In this document: one piece after another, positions 9,396 to 21,382 of the stretch
Layout of the letters: each line of letters opens with the position of its first letter
Numbering within the stretch: the stretch's first letter is position 1
Source: Pseudoalteromonas ostreae
GTDB lineage: Bacteria; Pseudomonadota; Gammaproteobacteria; Enterobacterales; Alteromonadaceae
Assembly (NCBI RefSeq): GCF_018069805.1
Contig: NZ_JAGPYN010000021.1
Coordinates: 1-64,000, forward strand
Reading direction: 5' to 3'
DNA length: 64,000 bases
Made by a program: the position numbers and the translations under genes
The notes under the pieces: generated by a model
Databases searched by the model: none
Told to the model about the DNA's origin: nothing
Seen by the model: the letters and a program-made list of their open reading frames with translations, nothing else

Positions 9396-10427
9396 CTACA
9401 AATAGGGTTTGAATGCTGGGCTCGAATAAGTCACTAAACCATCCGTTGATTTACCTATTAAGTAAACTGGTATGTCATGTTTTTCTGCATAGGCTTTGGC
9501 TTTCTCCATACCCATTACCGTTAGTGCTGTTGCAAGGCCATCCGCTGTCATTGCTGATGGGTGAAGCACTGTAACCGATACTAAATCATGGCGGCTCGGC
9601 ATACCGGTTACCGGGTCAATTAAATGGCTATAGGTAATACCGTCCATCTCATAGAAAATGCGATAATCACCCGATGTTGCAATGCCGTTATTACCCGGCG
9701 CTAATACACGGTGCACTTTGCGCACACCAGGCTCAGCATCCGGTTGCTCAATAGCGATACGCCAATCTTGGTCATTCGGTTTTTTGCCTGATACACGTAA
9801 CTCACCACCAATTTCAACCATATAATCAGTTAAGTCATGGCTTTCTAATAATTCAGCTACTTTATCTATACCATAACCCTTTGCTGTAGCAGAAAATGAT
9901 AATTCCAAACCCGCGACTGTTTTCGCTAGGCCTTGCTCCGTCAGTATTAGTTTATCAACGCCAATTTGTGCAACCATGGCTGCGAGCTCTTCATCCGTTG
10001 GACGTTTTGTTGGTTTTTTATCAGGACCAAAGCCCCATAAGTCAATCAGTGGTCCCATTGTTACATCAAGAGTCTTAGTAGACTCTCCTAAGCGGATGGA
10101 CTCGCTTACAACTGCTCTAAAATCACGACTAATAGCCATAACTTGACCCGCGGGAAGACGATTAAAAGTGTTGATTTCAGAATCATCAATATAAGTCGAC
10201 ATTGATTGATTTATATCTTTGAGCAACAGAGTCACTTCTGGTAATAAATTTAATGAATCAAGCTTTTGCTGCTTGGCGAAAACTTTAATATGGTAAGTAG
10301 TACCCATAGTTTTACCTTCAAGGTATAACTCTTGAGGCTCATCGCTCTGGCCACAGCCACTAATGAGTAAAGTGAGGGAAAGAAAGAATAAGGCAATAAA
10401 GCCTTGTCGGTGAAAAATTCTATTCAT
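9396..10427 (-). CDS. apbE: FAD:protein FMN transferase ApbE
   Basis: A 343-residue lipoprotein with signal and lipobox LISGC (Cys25). It covalently attaches FMN to threonines of NqrB and NqrC. Conserved features include EGKTMGTTYHI near the mature start, the FSATAKGYGIDK region, YMVEIGGELRVSG, the SHLIDPVTGMP motif, and the late SAMTADGLATAL segment. The neighbouring nqr genes supply its substrates. A terminator separates it from nqrF, so it probably has its own promoter. Confidence 0.95.
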   Translation of the reverse strand: MNRIFHRQGFIALFFLSLTLLISGCGQSDEPQELYLEGKTMGTTYHIKVFAKQQKLDSLNLLPEVTLLLKDINQSMSTYIDDSEINTFNRLPAGQVMAISRDFRAVVSESIRLGESTKTLDVTMGPLIDLWGFGPDKKPTKRPTDEELAAMVAQIGVDKLILTEQGLAKTVAGLELSFSATAKGYGIDKVAELLESHDLTDYMVEIGGELRVSGKKPNDQDWRIAIEQPDAEPGVRKVHRVLAPGNNGIATSGDYRIFYEMDGITYSHLIDPVTGMPSRHDLVSVTVLHPSAMTADGLATALTVMGMEKAKAYAEKHDIPVYLIGKSTDGLVTYSSPAFKPYL

Positions 10428-10451
10428 AGCAGCCTACTTAAGTAATGGAAA

Positions 10452-10486
10452 TAAAAAAGCCCCGTAACATATATTGCTACGAGGCT
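10452..10486 (-). terminator. Terminator of nqrABCDEF
   Basis: On the minus strand, AGCCTCGTA pairs with TACGGGGCT (one G-U wobble) across an 11-nt loop, followed by a T-run. It lies between nqrF and apbE. Confidence 0.78.
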
Positions 10487-10524
10487 GATATTCTAACCAA
10501 AACTAAACTGTTTTGATACGGGTG

Positions 10525-11754
10525 TTAGCCACCGAAATCATCTAGTAAGATATTTTCGTCTTCAACACCTAAGTCTTTCAACATAGTGATAACAGCTGCG
10601 TTCATCATTGGAGGACCACACATGTAGAACTCACAATCTTCTGGCGCTTCGTGATCTTTAAGATAGTTCTCAAATAACACGTTATGGATAAAGCCAGTAT
10701 AGCCTTCCCAGTTATCTTCTGGTTGTGGATCTGAAAGCGCGGTATGCCATACGAAGTTATCATTTTCAGCCGCTAGGCCGTCAAAATCTTCAACATAGAA
10801 CATTTCACGCTTAGAACGTGCACCATACCAGAAACTCATCTTACGCTTAGAGTTCAAACGCTTAAGTTGGTCAAAGATGTGTGAACGCATAGGTGCCATA
10901 CCAGCACCACCACCTACAAATACCATTTCAGCATCAGTATCTTTTGCAAAGAACTCACCAAATGGACCAGAGATAGTTACTTTATCACCTTCTTTAAGTG
11001 ACCAAATGTACGATGACATTTTACCACAAGGTAAGCTTAAATCTCTTGGCGGCGGCGCAGCGATACGCACGTTCAGCATGATGATGCCTTCTTCTTCTGG
11101 GTAGTTAGCCATTGAGTAAGCACGAATTGTTTCTTCGTCTACTTTAGACTCCAGCTTGAAGAAACCAAAATGGTTCCAGTCGCCACGATACTCTTCTGGT
11201 ACATCGAAATCAGCATATTTAACGTGATGCGCAGGGGCTTCAATCTGAATATAACCACCGGCACGAAACGGTACTGACTCGCCATCAGGGATCTGTAGTT
11301 TAAGCTCTTTAATAAAGGTTGCTTTGTTATCGTTAGAGATAACTTCACAATCCCATTTTTTAACACCGAAAATTGACTCTTCAAGTTCAATTTCCATGTC
11401 ATTTTTAACATTTACCTGACACGCTAAACGACAGCCTTCACGGGCTTCACCTTTAGAGATGTGATCAAGTTCAGTTGGTAAGATATCGCCGCCACCTTCT
11501 TTAATGTGAACACGACACTGACCACAAGAGCCACCGCCACCACATGCAGATGATACGAAAATACCTGACTCAGATAACGCGCCTAAAAGCTTACTACCTG
11601 CTGATGTTGTAATGGCTTTATCTGGATCGCCATTTACGCCGATGATGATGTCACCGCTTGCAACTAGCTTAGATTTAGCACCAATGATAACTAAAACTAG
11701 CAGTACAACGATAGCGATGAAAACACCAACGCCTAAGAAAATCTCACTACTCAT
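10525..11754 (-). CDS. nqrF: Na+-NQR subunit F (NADH-oxidising)
   Basis: A 409-residue subunit that oxidises NADH and passes electrons to the membrane subunits. It has an N-terminal transmembrane helix (about 4-26), a plant-type 2Fe-2S ferredoxin domain with cysteines in [12 protein letters not shown] and the later GCRLAC, and a ferredoxin-reductase-like FAD/NAD module with RAYSMANY (FAD), [14 protein letters not shown] (NAD) and [13 protein letters not shown] near the C-terminus. It is the last gene of the nqr operon. Confidence 0.97.
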   Translation of the reverse strand: MSSEIFLGVGVFIAIVVLLVLVIIGAKSKLVASGDIIIGVNGDPDKAITTSAGSKLLGALSESGIFVSSACGGGGSCGQCRVHIKEGGGDILPTELDHISKGEAREGCRLACQVNVKNDMEIELEESIFGVKKWDCEVISNDNKATFIKELKLQIPDGESVPFRAGGYIQIEAPAHHVKYADFDVPEEYRGDWNHFGFFKLESKVDEETIRAYSMANYPEEEGIIMLNVRIAAPPPRDLSLPCGKMSSYIWSLKEGDKVTISGPFGEFFAKDTDAEMVFVGGGAGMAPMRSHIFDQLKRLNSKRKMSFWYGARSKREMFYVEDFDGLAAENDNFVWHTALSDPQPEDNWEGYTGFIHNVLFENYLKDHEAPEDCEFYMCGPPMMNAAVITMLKDLGVEDENILLDDFGG

Positions 11755-11773
11755 GATTTATCCTCGCTACCTA

Positions 11774-12382
11774 TTAAAGTGAAATACCAGAGAATGACAT
11801 AAAGCCAAGACCCATTAAACCAACAGTGATGAAGGTAATACCTAAACCACGCAGGCCATCTGGCACATCTGAATATTTCATTTTCTCACGAATACCAGCA
11901 AGTAAAGTAATTGCCAGCGCCCAACCAACACCAGAGCCGATACCATACACCACTGATTCAGTGAAGTTATAGTTACGCTCTACCATGAAAGATACCGCAC
12001 CAAAGATCGCACAGTTAACTGTGATCAATGGAAGGAAGATACCTAACGCGTTATAAAGTGCTGGGAAGAACTTATCTAATGCCATTTCAAGAATTTGTAC
12101 CAATGCTGCAATAACACCGATAAACGTCAAGAAACGTAAGAAGCTAAGATCCGCGTCAGGGTAACCAAGCCACTCTAGTGCACCAGGAGCAAGAACCGCA
12201 TGATAAACCAAGTTGTTAACTGGCACTGAAATACCCAATACCACGATAACTGCTACACCTAGGCCTATAGACGTTGTTACTTTCTTTGATACTGCAAGGA
12301 AAGTACACATACCTAGGAAAAAGGCTAACGCTAAGTTTTCAATGAAAACCGCTTTTACGAATAAACTAATATAATGTTCCAT
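11774..12382 (-). CDS. nqrE: Na+-NQR subunit E
   Basis: Integral membrane subunit of 202 residues with about six helices, homologous to NqrD and RnfA/E. The helix containing [20 protein letters not shown] carries one of the conserved central cysteines, and [11 protein letters not shown] the other, thought to ligate the intramembrane iron centre. It lies 10 bp after nqrD and 19 bp before nqrF in the operon. Confidence 0.96.
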   Translation of the reverse strand: MEHYISLFVKAVFIENLALAFFLGMCTFLAVSKKVTTSIGLGVAVIVVLGISVPVNNLVYHAVLAPGALEWLGYPDADLSFLRFLTFIGVIAALVQILEMALDKFFPALYNALGIFLPLITVNCAIFGAVSFMVERNYNFTESVVYGIGSGVGWALAITLLAGIREKMKYSDVPDGLRGLGITFITVGLMGLGFMSFSGISL

Positions 12383-12392
12383 TGTCTGCCCC

Positions 12393-13025
12393 TTACCCTT
12401 TCGCTTCTACTTGGTCTTTCTTATAAGTACGTAGTACCCATATGAATAAGCCAATTATGAAGAATGCACTAGGTGGTAAAATCAATAGGCCCATAGGTTG
12501 ATACCAACCACCGTCTTGTACAAGAGGGATGATTTCAGCACCAAATAATGACCCTTTACCAAATAGTTCACGAATAAAGCCAACAGTTAGTAACACTACT
12601 GAGTAACCTAAGCCATTACCTATACCGTCAAGGAATGACATAACTGGCGGTGACTTCATTGCGTATGCTTCTGCACGACCCATTACGATACAGTTAGTAA
12701 TGATTAGGCCAACGAATACAGACAACTCTTTTGCCGTAGCGTAAGAGAAAGCTTGTAATACTTGGTCAACAACGATTACTAATGATGCAATAATGGTCAT
12801 TTGCACGATAATACGAACAGATGACGGGATCTGGTTACGAATAATTGAGATAAAGAAGCTTGAGAACGCTGTTACCAAAGTCAATGCGATTGACATGATT
12901 AAAGCATTTTTTAAGCTCGACGTTACCGCAAGCGCAGAACAAATACCAAGTACTTGTAATGCGATTGGGTTATTTGCCAGTACCGGGCCAAATAGGACCG
13001 ACTTCATTTCTTTAGTATCAGCCAT
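12393..13025 (-). CDS. nqrD: Na+-NQR subunit D
   Basis: Integral membrane subunit of 210 residues, paired with NqrE in inverted topology. The conserved cysteines lie in [16 protein letters not shown] and [18 protein letters not shown]. Length and helix content are standard. The start codon overlaps the nqrC stop by one base, which indicates translational coupling. Confidence 0.96.
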   Translation of the reverse strand: MADTKEMKSVLFGPVLANNPIALQVLGICSALAVTSSLKNALIMSIALTLVTAFSSFFISIIRNQIPSSVRIIVQMTIIASLVIVVDQVLQAFSYATAKELSVFVGLIITNCIVMGRAEAYAMKSPPVMSFLDGIGNGLGYSVVLLTVGFIRELFGKGSLFGAEIIPLVQDGGWYQPMGLLILPPSAFFIIGLFIWVLRTYKKDQVEAKG

Positions 13026-13789
13026 TATTTCAACGCTCCTTCACGTACTCTCGCAAGGAAAGGACCAAAGCCGTTTTCGCCAGTCCAAAAGTCAACTGTG
13101 TGATCAACACCATTTGAAGTTAAAGTTGCACCTGATAAACCATCAATTTGATGATCATTTTTAGCACCACTCTTTACAACATCGACTGGTAACTCTTTGC
13201 CACCCCATTTAGCAGTCCATTGTGGATTTTGAATTTCCCCACCTAGACCTGGTGTTTCCTTATGCTTGTAGAAGTTAATATCTTTAACAGTTTCGCCATC
13301 GCTTTCAAGCGCTAAGAAACCATACATAATACCCCAAAGGCCATAACCTTGGATTGGTAAAATGATAGCATCTGTAGAACCGTCTGCTTTTTTCGAGATA
13401 TATACAGGGGACTCATGAGTCATACGCTGAATACCAGCGATATCCTTAATGCCCTCTGCTTTTAATGCAAAGCTAACTTTTTGATCAAACTTACTTTTTT
13501 CAAAGTCGAAAGCGGCAATTTTAGCTTGGACTGCTTCGCCAGTTTGAGACTCACCGGTTTCCATATTAACTAAGCGAGTTTCGATCTTAGCTTTAAAAGT
13601 TTCTGATACAGAACCAGATACATCAATGCCCGCAGCTGCCAAGATATTTTTTTGAATATCTTGCGTTTTGTTAGCTTGCTGTAAAGGGCGAAGCTGAACT
13701 GAAGCAAACGATACGATGATTGCACACACTAAACATAGTGCCACAACAACGCTTAGCGTTTTGCCGATTGATTCGTTATTACTAGACAT
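13025..13789 (-). CDS. nqrC: Na+-NQR subunit C
   Basis: A 254-residue subunit with one N-terminal transmembrane helix (about 9-30) and a periplasmic FMN-binding domain. The covalent flavin site is the SGAT motif in [14 protein letters not shown], the target of ApbE. The gene overlaps nqrB by eight bases at its start and nqrD by one at its end. Confidence 0.97.
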   Translation of the reverse strand: MSSNNESIGKTLSVVVALCLVCAIIVSFASVQLRPLQQANKTQDIQKNILAAAGIDVSGSVSETFKAKIETRLVNMETGESQTGEAVQAKIAAFDFEKSKFDQKVSFALKAEGIKDIAGIQRMTHESPVYISKKADGSTDAIILPIQGYGLWGIMYGFLALESDGETVKDINFYKHKETPGLGGEIQNPQWTAKWGGKELPVDVVKSGAKNDHQIDGLSGATLTSNGVDHTVDFWTGENGFGPFLARVREGALK

Positions 13790-14984
13790 TACGTGCCAAC
13801 CTCCGCTTGATATTAGCTTGCACTACGAAGTGATCGAATAATGGTGCAAATAAGTTAGCAAATAAGATTGCTAACATCATACCCTCAGGGAAAGCAGGGT
13901 TAATTACACGGATCATTACAACCATCACACCAATTAGCGCGCCATATGCGAATTTTGCTTTATCAGTAAATGCCGCCGACACAGGGTCTGTCGCCATAAA
14001 GAACATACCAAAAGCAAATCCACCGAGTACTAAGTGCCAATGCCAAGGCATTGCAAATACTGGGTTAGTATCAGAGCCAACTGCATTCAATAAGAATGCT
14101 GTTGCCACCATGCCCAAAAACACACCTAGCACGATACGCCATGAAGCAATGCGTACATAAATTAGGAACAAACCACCCACTAACAGCGCAAATGTCGATG
14201 TTTCACCTACTGAACCTTGAATGAAACCGTAGAATGCATCCCACCAAAGCGCCATGTTGCTGTAATCAAGTGAACCTACAAACGCTTGACCTAGCATAGT
14301 TGCACCAGAGAATGAATCTACTGCTGTCCATACTGTGTCACCTGAAATTTGTGCTGGGTATGCGAAGAATAAAAACGCACGGCCCGCTAATGCAGGGTTT
14401 AAGAAGTTACGACCAGTACCACCAAAGATTTCTTTAGCGATTACAACACCGAATGTAATACCTAGTGCAACTTGCCATAAAGGAATGGTTGCAGGTAGGA
14501 TAAGCGCGAATAACACCGACGTTACGAAGAAACCTTCGTTAACTTCATGCTTACGCACTGAGGCAAATAATACTTCCCAGAAACCACCTACAGCAAATGT
14601 AACTGCGTAAATAGGTAGGAAGAAACATGCGCCATAAAACATTTTAGCGCCCCAGCCTGAGTCAGCAGTTAATTCACCACCAAAGATCTGGAACAGGCCA
14701 ACTTGCCAAGAATTTGCTAGTTCAAAACCTTGTGCTAATGCACCTGCAGCCTGATGGCCGATATTGAACATACCAAAAAACATTGCAGGGAACGTCGCCA
14801 TCCACACTAAAATCATCATACGTTTTAGGTCGATGTTATCGCGTACGTGTGTCGCGCCTTTATTTACGTGACCAGGGGTATAAAAAATAGTTGCGGCTGC
14901 TTCATACAGTGCATACCACTTTTCATGTTTACCACCGGCTTCAAAATGTGGCTCGATATCTTCTAGAAATTTCTTTAAACCCAT
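13782..14984 (-). CDS. nqrB: Na+-NQR subunit B
   Basis: A 400-residue integral membrane subunit with about ten helices, part of the sodium path and the site of a covalent FMN. The flavinylation motif is visible in [11 protein letters not shown]. The conserved [21 protein letters not shown] region and the [20 protein letters not shown] segment are intact. It lies 4 bp after nqrA. Confidence 0.97.
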   Translation of the reverse strand: MGLKKFLEDIEPHFEAGGKHEKWYALYEAAATIFYTPGHVNKGATHVRDNIDLKRMMILVWMATFPAMFFGMFNIGHQAAGALAQGFELANSWQVGLFQIFGGELTADSGWGAKMFYGACFFLPIYAVTFAVGGFWEVLFASVRKHEVNEGFFVTSVLFALILPATIPLWQVALGITFGVVIAKEIFGGTGRNFLNPALAGRAFLFFAYPAQISGDTVWTAVDSFSGATMLGQAFVGSLDYSNMALWWDAFYGFIQGSVGETSTFALLVGGLFLIYVRIASWRIVLGVFLGMVATAFLLNAVGSDTNPVFAMPWHWHLVLGGFAFGMFFMATDPVSAAFTDKAKFAYGALIGVMVVMIRVINPAFPEGMMLAILFANLFAPLFDHFVVQANIKRRLARNV

Positions 14985-14988
14985 CTCT

Positions 14989-16661
<1,673 letters not shown>

Positions 16662-16686
16662 AAAAAAAGTCGCCGCAGCGACTTTT
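16662..16686 (-). terminator. Terminator of fabV
   Basis: Stem AAAAGTCGC / GCGACTTTT with a CGCA loop, perfect over nine pairs, with T-run on the minus strand. It lies about 20 bp past the fabV stop codon. Confidence 0.85.
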
Positions 16687-16704
16687 AAAATAAACAATGC
16701 TGAA

Positions 16705-17898
16705 TTAGTCAATCATGTTTGCAATAGGCGCGATTGCATCAACGTCTTGATCGTAATCTACACTGTCGATACCAAAACCAAATAAGCGTAAAAACTCATT
16801 ATGGTAACCCACGTAATCGGTTAATTCGTCAATTGTTGCTGTGGTTACACTGTCCCACACAGTTTGAATACGCGCTTGTACGTCATCTTCCAGCTCTTTG
16901 TAGTTTTGGAATAAATGGCCGCCATCGTCAAAACGCGGTGAATCACCGTATAGGTTTTCAGTAAATAAAGCATGAATTTGCTCAATAGTGCCTTCATATG
17001 TGCCATCAGCTTTCATTACTTTGAATAAAGCAGAAATATAAAGTGGCATAATAGGAATTGCAGAGCTGGCTTGTGTTACAACCGCATTTAGTGACGACAC
17101 ATACGCTTCACCATTTAATGCATTGGTCGACTCTTTAATAGCCACAGTTGCACGGTCTAAATCTTCTTTTGCTTTACCAATTGTTGCATGACCATAGATC
17201 GGCCATGTTAACTCTTTACCAATATAGGTATAAGCAGTCGTTTTAAAGTTATCAGCAAGTACATCGGCTGCTTTAAGCGCATCAATCCACATTTCCCAAT
17301 CTTCACCGCCCATTACTTTAATAGTATTGTCGATGTCTTCTTGGCTTGCAGCTTCCACGGTAATGTCGTCAATTTCACGCTTTGTGGTGTTTAAGTTTTT
17401 GGTTGTAACAGCTTCACCAATTGGCTTAAGTGTTGATGAGTAAACTTCGCCGGTATTTGGATCAGTACGACGAGGCGATGCCAAGCTGTAAATAATTAAA
17501 TCTACTTTGCCTAAATCCGCTTTAATTGTATCAATCGCTTTTTGTTTGATTTCGTTAGAAAACGCATCACCATTGATATTTTTAGACCATAAACCTTCAG
17601 CATCTGCGGCTGCTTGAAATGCTGCAGTGTTATACCAACCCGCAGAACCTGTTTTACGCTCTGTGCCTTCTTTTTCGAAGAAGATACCCAACGTTTTAGC
17701 GCCACCGCCAAATGCAGCTGTAATACGTGATGCAAGGCCATAGCCAGTTGAAGCACCTATAACGAGTACATTTTTAGGCGCGCTTTTTAATCTACCTTGC
17801 TGTTTTACATAGTTAATTTGTTCTTGCACATGTGCTGCACAGCCAACTGGGTGGGCGTTAGTACAGATGAAACCGCGAATTTTAGGCTTAATGACCAT
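16705..17898 (-). CDS. fabV: Trans-2-enoyl-ACP/CoA reductase FabV
   Basis: A 397-residue single-chain enoyl reductase that carries out the last reductive step of fatty-acid elongation with NADH; FabV enzymes are typically insensitive to triclosan. The N-terminal PKIRGFICTNAHPVGC block, the nucleotide loop GASTGYGLASR, IYSLASPRRTDP and YTYIGKELTWPIYGHATIG all match. It stands alone between nqr and bolA with its own terminator. Confidence 0.96.
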   Translation of the reverse strand: MVIKPKIRGFICTNAHPVGCAAHVQEQINYVKQQGRLKSAPKNVLVIGASTGYGLASRITAAFGGGAKTLGIFFEKEGTERKTGSAGWYNTAAFQAAADAEGLWSKNINGDAFSNEIKQKAIDTIKADLGKVDLIIYSLASPRRTDPNTGEVYSSTLKPIGEAVTTKNLNTTKREIDDITVEAASQEDIDNTIKVMGGEDWEMWIDALKAADVLADNFKTTAYTYIGKELTWPIYGHATIGKAKEDLDRATVAIKESTNALNGEAYVSSLNAVVTQASSAIPIMPLYISALFKVMKADGTYEGTIEQIHALFTENLYGDSPRFDDGGHLFQNYKELEDDVQARIQTVWDSVTTATIDELTDYVGYHNEFLRLFGFGIDSVDYDQDVDAIAPIANMID

Positions 17899-17998
17899 TG
17901 ATCATCCTATATCTATCTCAATAAAAATTAGCGCTAGTTTAAAGGCTAATTGTAAAAATACAGGTCTGATGAGTATTGTGCTCAACCAAACCTGGCCG

Positions 17999-18310
17999 TT
18001 AATCTAATTTTGAACCGCCTAAACAGCTTGGTGAGTCTGCGACTTGACCGCTTTGCTCACTAAATTCTTCTGGAGTAAAAGTATGAATTGCTAATGCATG
18101 AATATAATTAGCTAACTCATCTTTTAAAATTTCATTTATTTGACGATGGCGTTGTAATAAGCGCTTTCCGCTGAATTCTTCACTGACGACAATCACCTTA
18201 AAGTGCGAATCAGTTCCACGACTATGCATATGGCTTTCGTTCACCACATTAAGATGCTTACAAGCTAGGCCATCGGCTAATTTGCTTTCTATTTGTTGTT
18301 GCATTGACAT
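17999..18310 (-). CDS. bolA: BolA family transcriptional regulator
   Basis: A 103-residue BolA protein, with the typical ESHMHSRGTDSHFKVIVVSEEFSGKRLLQRHRQIN core that includes the invariant FxGxxxxxRHRxIN helix. BolA partners with monothiol glutaredoxins and affects morphology and stress responses. In E. coli bolA sits next to yajG-ampG; here those genes lie about 2 kb away on the plus strand, so the neighbourhood is conserved though rearranged. The C-terminal tail (SPSCLGGSKLD) is a short extension. Confidence 0.93.
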   Translation of the reverse strand: MSMQQQIESKLADGLACKHLNVVNESHMHSRGTDSHFKVIVVSEEFSGKRLLQRHRQINEILKDELANYIHALAIHTFTPEEFSEQSGQVADSPSCLGGSKLD

Positions 18311-18369
18311 AAATGCTCACTTTAAAACTGATTAATTAGCCTACTATAACAAGTAAGTTTGTAAGTTGG

Positions 18370-18969
18370 CTAGCTGGGTTTTGGTAAAATATACCTAAAC
18401 GTCAAACTGATACGTGGGTGAGCTAACGTGGTTTGCTTGGCAATCGCGTGTTGATAATCCCGCTGGCTGTCAGCATACATCACTAAACAACTACCACTTT
18501 GGAGCAATAAGTCGGTTACTTTATTACTGGCCTTATGTTTGAGTTTTAACACCCGCTCTGCGCCTAAAGAGATGCACACAATAGTTGGCTGTATACCAAG
18601 CTCAATTTCATCATCGCTGTGCCAGCCCATGGTATCGTGACCATCGCGATAATAATTTACCAATAAAGAATTAAAAGGCTGCTGTAAATGCCTCTCTAAA
18701 CGTTTTCGCATCGCCAATAGAACTGACGACCAAGGCTCAACTATTAATTTGCTCTGCGAATAACCGTATTCAATATCATTATCGCTAATAAAGCTTTGTA
18801 ATCGAGGTATGGGAGCTGTTCGACCATAAACAGTGGTTGCAGGTTGCTGCCAGTTTAAATTTTGTTGCAAATAATAAAATAAATCGAGGCTTTTTTGTGC
18901 ACTCAGCGCCCTTCTTTGATAAGAAAAGCCATTTGGTAACTGTTGGGGGTTGGTCTTTTGCCGTTGCAT
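18370..18969 (-). CDS. AlkB-like 2-oxoglutarate/Fe(II) dioxygenase
   Basis: A 199-residue 2OG-Fe(II) oxygenase. The metal site is HSDDE (HxD pair in MGWHSDDEIELG) with the distal His in DYQHAIAK, and the 2OG-binding arginines are in HPRISLTFRYI. This pattern matches AlkB/ALKBH2-type proteins that oxidatively demethylate nucleic acids, with NYYRDGHDTMGWHSD diagnostic of the group. It is divergent from rlmG with only 41 bp between the starts, so promoters must overlap. Substrate is not readable. Confidence 0.9.
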   Translation of the reverse strand: MQRQKTNPQQLPNGFSYQRRALSAQKSLDLFYYLQQNLNWQQPATTVYGRTAPIPRLQSFISDNDIEYGYSQSKLIVEPWSSVLLAMRKRLERHLQQPFNSLLVNYYRDGHDTMGWHSDDEIELGIQPTIVCISLGAERVLKLKHKASNKVTDLLLQSGSCLVMYADSQRDYQHAIAKQTTLAHPRISLTFRYILPKPS

Positions 18970-19010
18970 GTTAGAATTTACCTATCATTTGATTACTGAT
19001 CACTAATATT

Positions 19011-20159
19011 ATGACCACGCAAGCACAGCTCGGCGATACTCCCTTTACTCTTGAACGTTTTCCGCTCGATCAAAAAAACCGTAGCTTACAAGCTTGGGAT
19101 TCAGCAGACGAGTACTTAATCGACTATGTTACTGAACATTATCCTGATTGTCGCTCTTTGCTAATCTTAAATGATAGCTTTGGTGGCTTGTCTTGTTATT
19201 TTAGCAAACGTCAGTTAACGGTTTGTTCAGTCAATGATTCTTATATTAGCCATCAAGCAGCCGCTTATAACTTAGCTGAGAATAAAATACCAACTACGGC
19301 ATTTAGCCAGCTAGATAGCTTATCGGCTTTACCTGAGCAGGTTGATTTAGTGATTTTAAAAGTGCCGCGCACATTAGCTTTTTTACAATATCAATTGTCT
19401 GAGCTCAGCGAAGTACTTGCACCTGGCACGCCGGTTATTGGCGCAGCAAAAACCAAAGATGTACACAACTCAACTATTAAAGCGTTTGAGCAATTTATTG
19501 GCGAAACAAAAACCAGTTTAGCGGTGAAAAAATCGCGCCTTATTATTAGCCACGCCGCAGGTGGTTATAAAGCCGCTGATTTCCCGGTAAGCTGGCCGCT
19601 TGAAGGCACTGACTTTACCATTAGCAATCATGCCAATGTATTCTCGCGTGATTCACTTGATATTGGTGCGCGGTTCTTTTTTGACTATTTACCACAAACC
19701 AATAAAGCAAAAAGTATTGTTGATTTAGGCTGTGGTAATGGCGTAGTTGGGCTAATGACTCTGTCACGCTGCCCTAACGCTGAAGTTACCTTTGTGGACG
19801 AATCATATATGGCGGTTGAATCAGCACGATTAACTGTTGAGCTCAATATGGAAGATAAGTTTGAGCAATGCCGCTTTATTGAAAATGATTGCTTAACTGG
19901 CTTTGAGCGTGAAAGTGTCGATATAGTGTTATGTAATCCGCCTTTTCACCAAGCGCAAGCGGTTACTGATCACATTGCATGGCAAATGTTTAAGCAAGCC
20001 AAAGACACCTTAAAAAATGGTGGCGAATTGCGTATTATCGGTAATCGTCATCTAGACTACCATGACAAACTAAAACGTATGTTTGGCAATTGTGAGTTAC
20101 TTGGTTCAAATAAAAAGTTTGTAGTCTTAAGTGCGACTAAAAATAATGGAATGCTATAA
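19011..20159 (+). CDS. rlmG: 23S rRNA (guanine(1835)-N2)-methyltransferase RlmG
   Basis: A 382-residue SAM methyltransferase of the RsmC/RlmG class, with a degenerate N-terminal methyltransferase-like domain and a catalytic C-terminal half. The SAM-binding loop is VDLGCGNGVVGLM and the catalytic N-P-P-F motif is in VLCNPPFHQ. Length agrees with E. coli RlmG. It starts a compact plus-strand run with yajG (2 bp gap), ppi and ampG. Confidence 0.92.
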   Translation: MTTQAQLGDTPFTLERFPLDQKNRSLQAWDSADEYLIDYVTEHYPDCRSLLILNDSFGGLSCYFSKRQLTVCSVNDSYISHQAAAYNLAENKIPTTAFSQLDSLSALPEQVDLVILKVPRTLAFLQYQLSELSEVLAPGTPVIGAAKTKDVHNSTIKAFEQFIGETKTSLAVKKSRLIISHAAGGYKAADFPVSWPLEGTDFTISNHANVFSRDSLDIGARFFFDYLPQTNKAKSIVDLGCGNGVVGLMTLSRCPNAEVTFVDESYMAVESARLTVELNMEDKFEQCRFIENDCLTGFERESVDIVLCNPPFHQAQAVTDHIAWQMFKQAKDTLKNGGELRIIGNRHLDYHDKLKRMFGNCELLGSNKKFVVLSATKNNGML

Positions 20160-20161
20160 CC

Positions 20162-20716
20162 ATGATGAAATACATTTTACTTTGCTGTACTTTTTTATCA
20201 GTGTCTGCTTGTAGTAGCCAGCCTAATCAACTGATCCTAAACCCGGTTTATAAAAGTGGCAAGTTAAGCGCTATTAATCAAAATTTAAGTACCAGTGTGA
20301 TTGATTTACGTGGAGACCCTGCTACATTAAAATTGATCACCTCAGATAAAACTCAAACCATTGCCAGCCAAGGGCTCACAGAGTCGATTAAAAGTGCGCT
20401 TGATAGCGCGCTGAGCCGCAACGGCGCTAGCATTTCAAATTTGGCAACGACTCGCTTTGAAGTGGATATTCGTACTTTACAAGCAGTGGTGACTGAAAAA
20501 ATGGTCTCTCATACCAGCGATGCAAAAATTGAACTCGGTGTACGGGTTATTCGTAGCAGCAGTAATTTTAGTAAAATTTACCGTGGTAATGCGAGCCTTG
20601 AAGGACCGCTTGGTCATGACCGAGCCAAAATTGAAGGTCAACTCAATAAGTTGACTGAGCAGCTAATTACCCGCATGGTATCAGATCCTGAATTACTCGC
20701 ATTTTTAGAAGGTTAA
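20162..20716 (+). CDS. yajG: YajG family lipoprotein
   Basis: A 184-residue predicted lipoprotein with signal ending SVSACSS (Cys17). The body follows the YajG family, which is of unknown function, and its position two genes before ampG matches the E. coli yajG-ampG order. It lies 2 bp after rlmG and 2 bp before the next gene, so it is almost certainly cotranscribed. Confidence 0.88.
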   Translation: MMKYILLCCTFLSVSACSSQPNQLILNPVYKSGKLSAINQNLSTSVIDLRGDPATLKLITSDKTQTIASQGLTESIKSALDSALSRNGASISNLATTRFEVDIRTLQAVVTEKMVSHTSDAKIELGVRVIRSSSNFSKIYRGNASLEGPLGHDRAKIEGQLNKLTEQLITRMVSDPELLAFLEG

Positions 20717-20718
20717 TC

Positions 20719-21339
20719 ATGAAACCTGTATTTTTATTGGCTGCTTTATTACTGCTGAGCCAACCACTTTTAGCGGCAACTGAAGGACGCTTTGTTCAGA
20801 AAAACAATATGTTCCCTCGTGTAGAGATCACCACCACTATGGGCAAGATAGTGATAGAAATGGATCGCTCAAAAGCCCCTATTACCGTCAATAACTTTTT
20901 AACTTACGTAATGGATGGCAGTTACAAAGGCACTGTTTTTCATCGTGTGGAACGTGATGTAGAAAACGAGCGAGACTTTGTTATTCAAGGCGGTGGCTAC
21001 GATAAAGAATATGACGGCGTTTATGAAGGTGAGGCTATCTTTAATGAAAGTGGCAATGGTTCAAAAAATGATATGTACAGCATAGCTATGGCCTATCAAG
21101 ACCGCCAACCACATTCTGGTACTCGTCAATTTTTCTTTAACATGGATGATAACGACCATCTAAACCCCGGTAAAGATTGGGGTTTTGCCGTGTTCGGTAT
21201 GGTAATGGAAGGCTATGAAACACTTGATAAAATCATGCAAGTTGAAACGGGGTTTAACGAAAAAATTGGTTATGACTTTGTGCCAAAAACCCCTGTTATT
21301 ATTTTAAATATGGCTGTATTAGAGCCAACTCCATTATAA
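20719..21339 (+). CDS. Periplasmic cyclophilin-type peptidylprolyl isomerase
   Basis: A 206-residue cyclophilin with a cleavable signal (about residues 1-20, ending LLAA). Conserved features are TVFHRVERD, FVIQGGGY, SGTRQFFFNMDDNDHLNP and WGFAVFGMVMEGYETLDKI. It would accelerate prolyl isomerisation during folding of exported proteins. It is embedded in the rlmG-yajG-ampG run. Confidence 0.92.
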   Translation: MKPVFLLAALLLLSQPLLAATEGRFVQKNNMFPRVEITTTMGKIVIEMDRSKAPITVNNFLTYVMDGSYKGTVFHRVERDVENERDFVIQGGGYDKEYDGVYEGEAIFNESGNGSKNDMYSIAMAYQDRQPHSGTRQFFFNMDDNDHLNPGKDWGFAVFGMVMEGYETLDKIMQVETGFNEKIGYDFVPKTPVIILNMAVLEPTPL

Positions 21340-21382
21340 CTATAATAAAGAGAGCCTAACTCTCTTTGCCATTGAAGGCGTT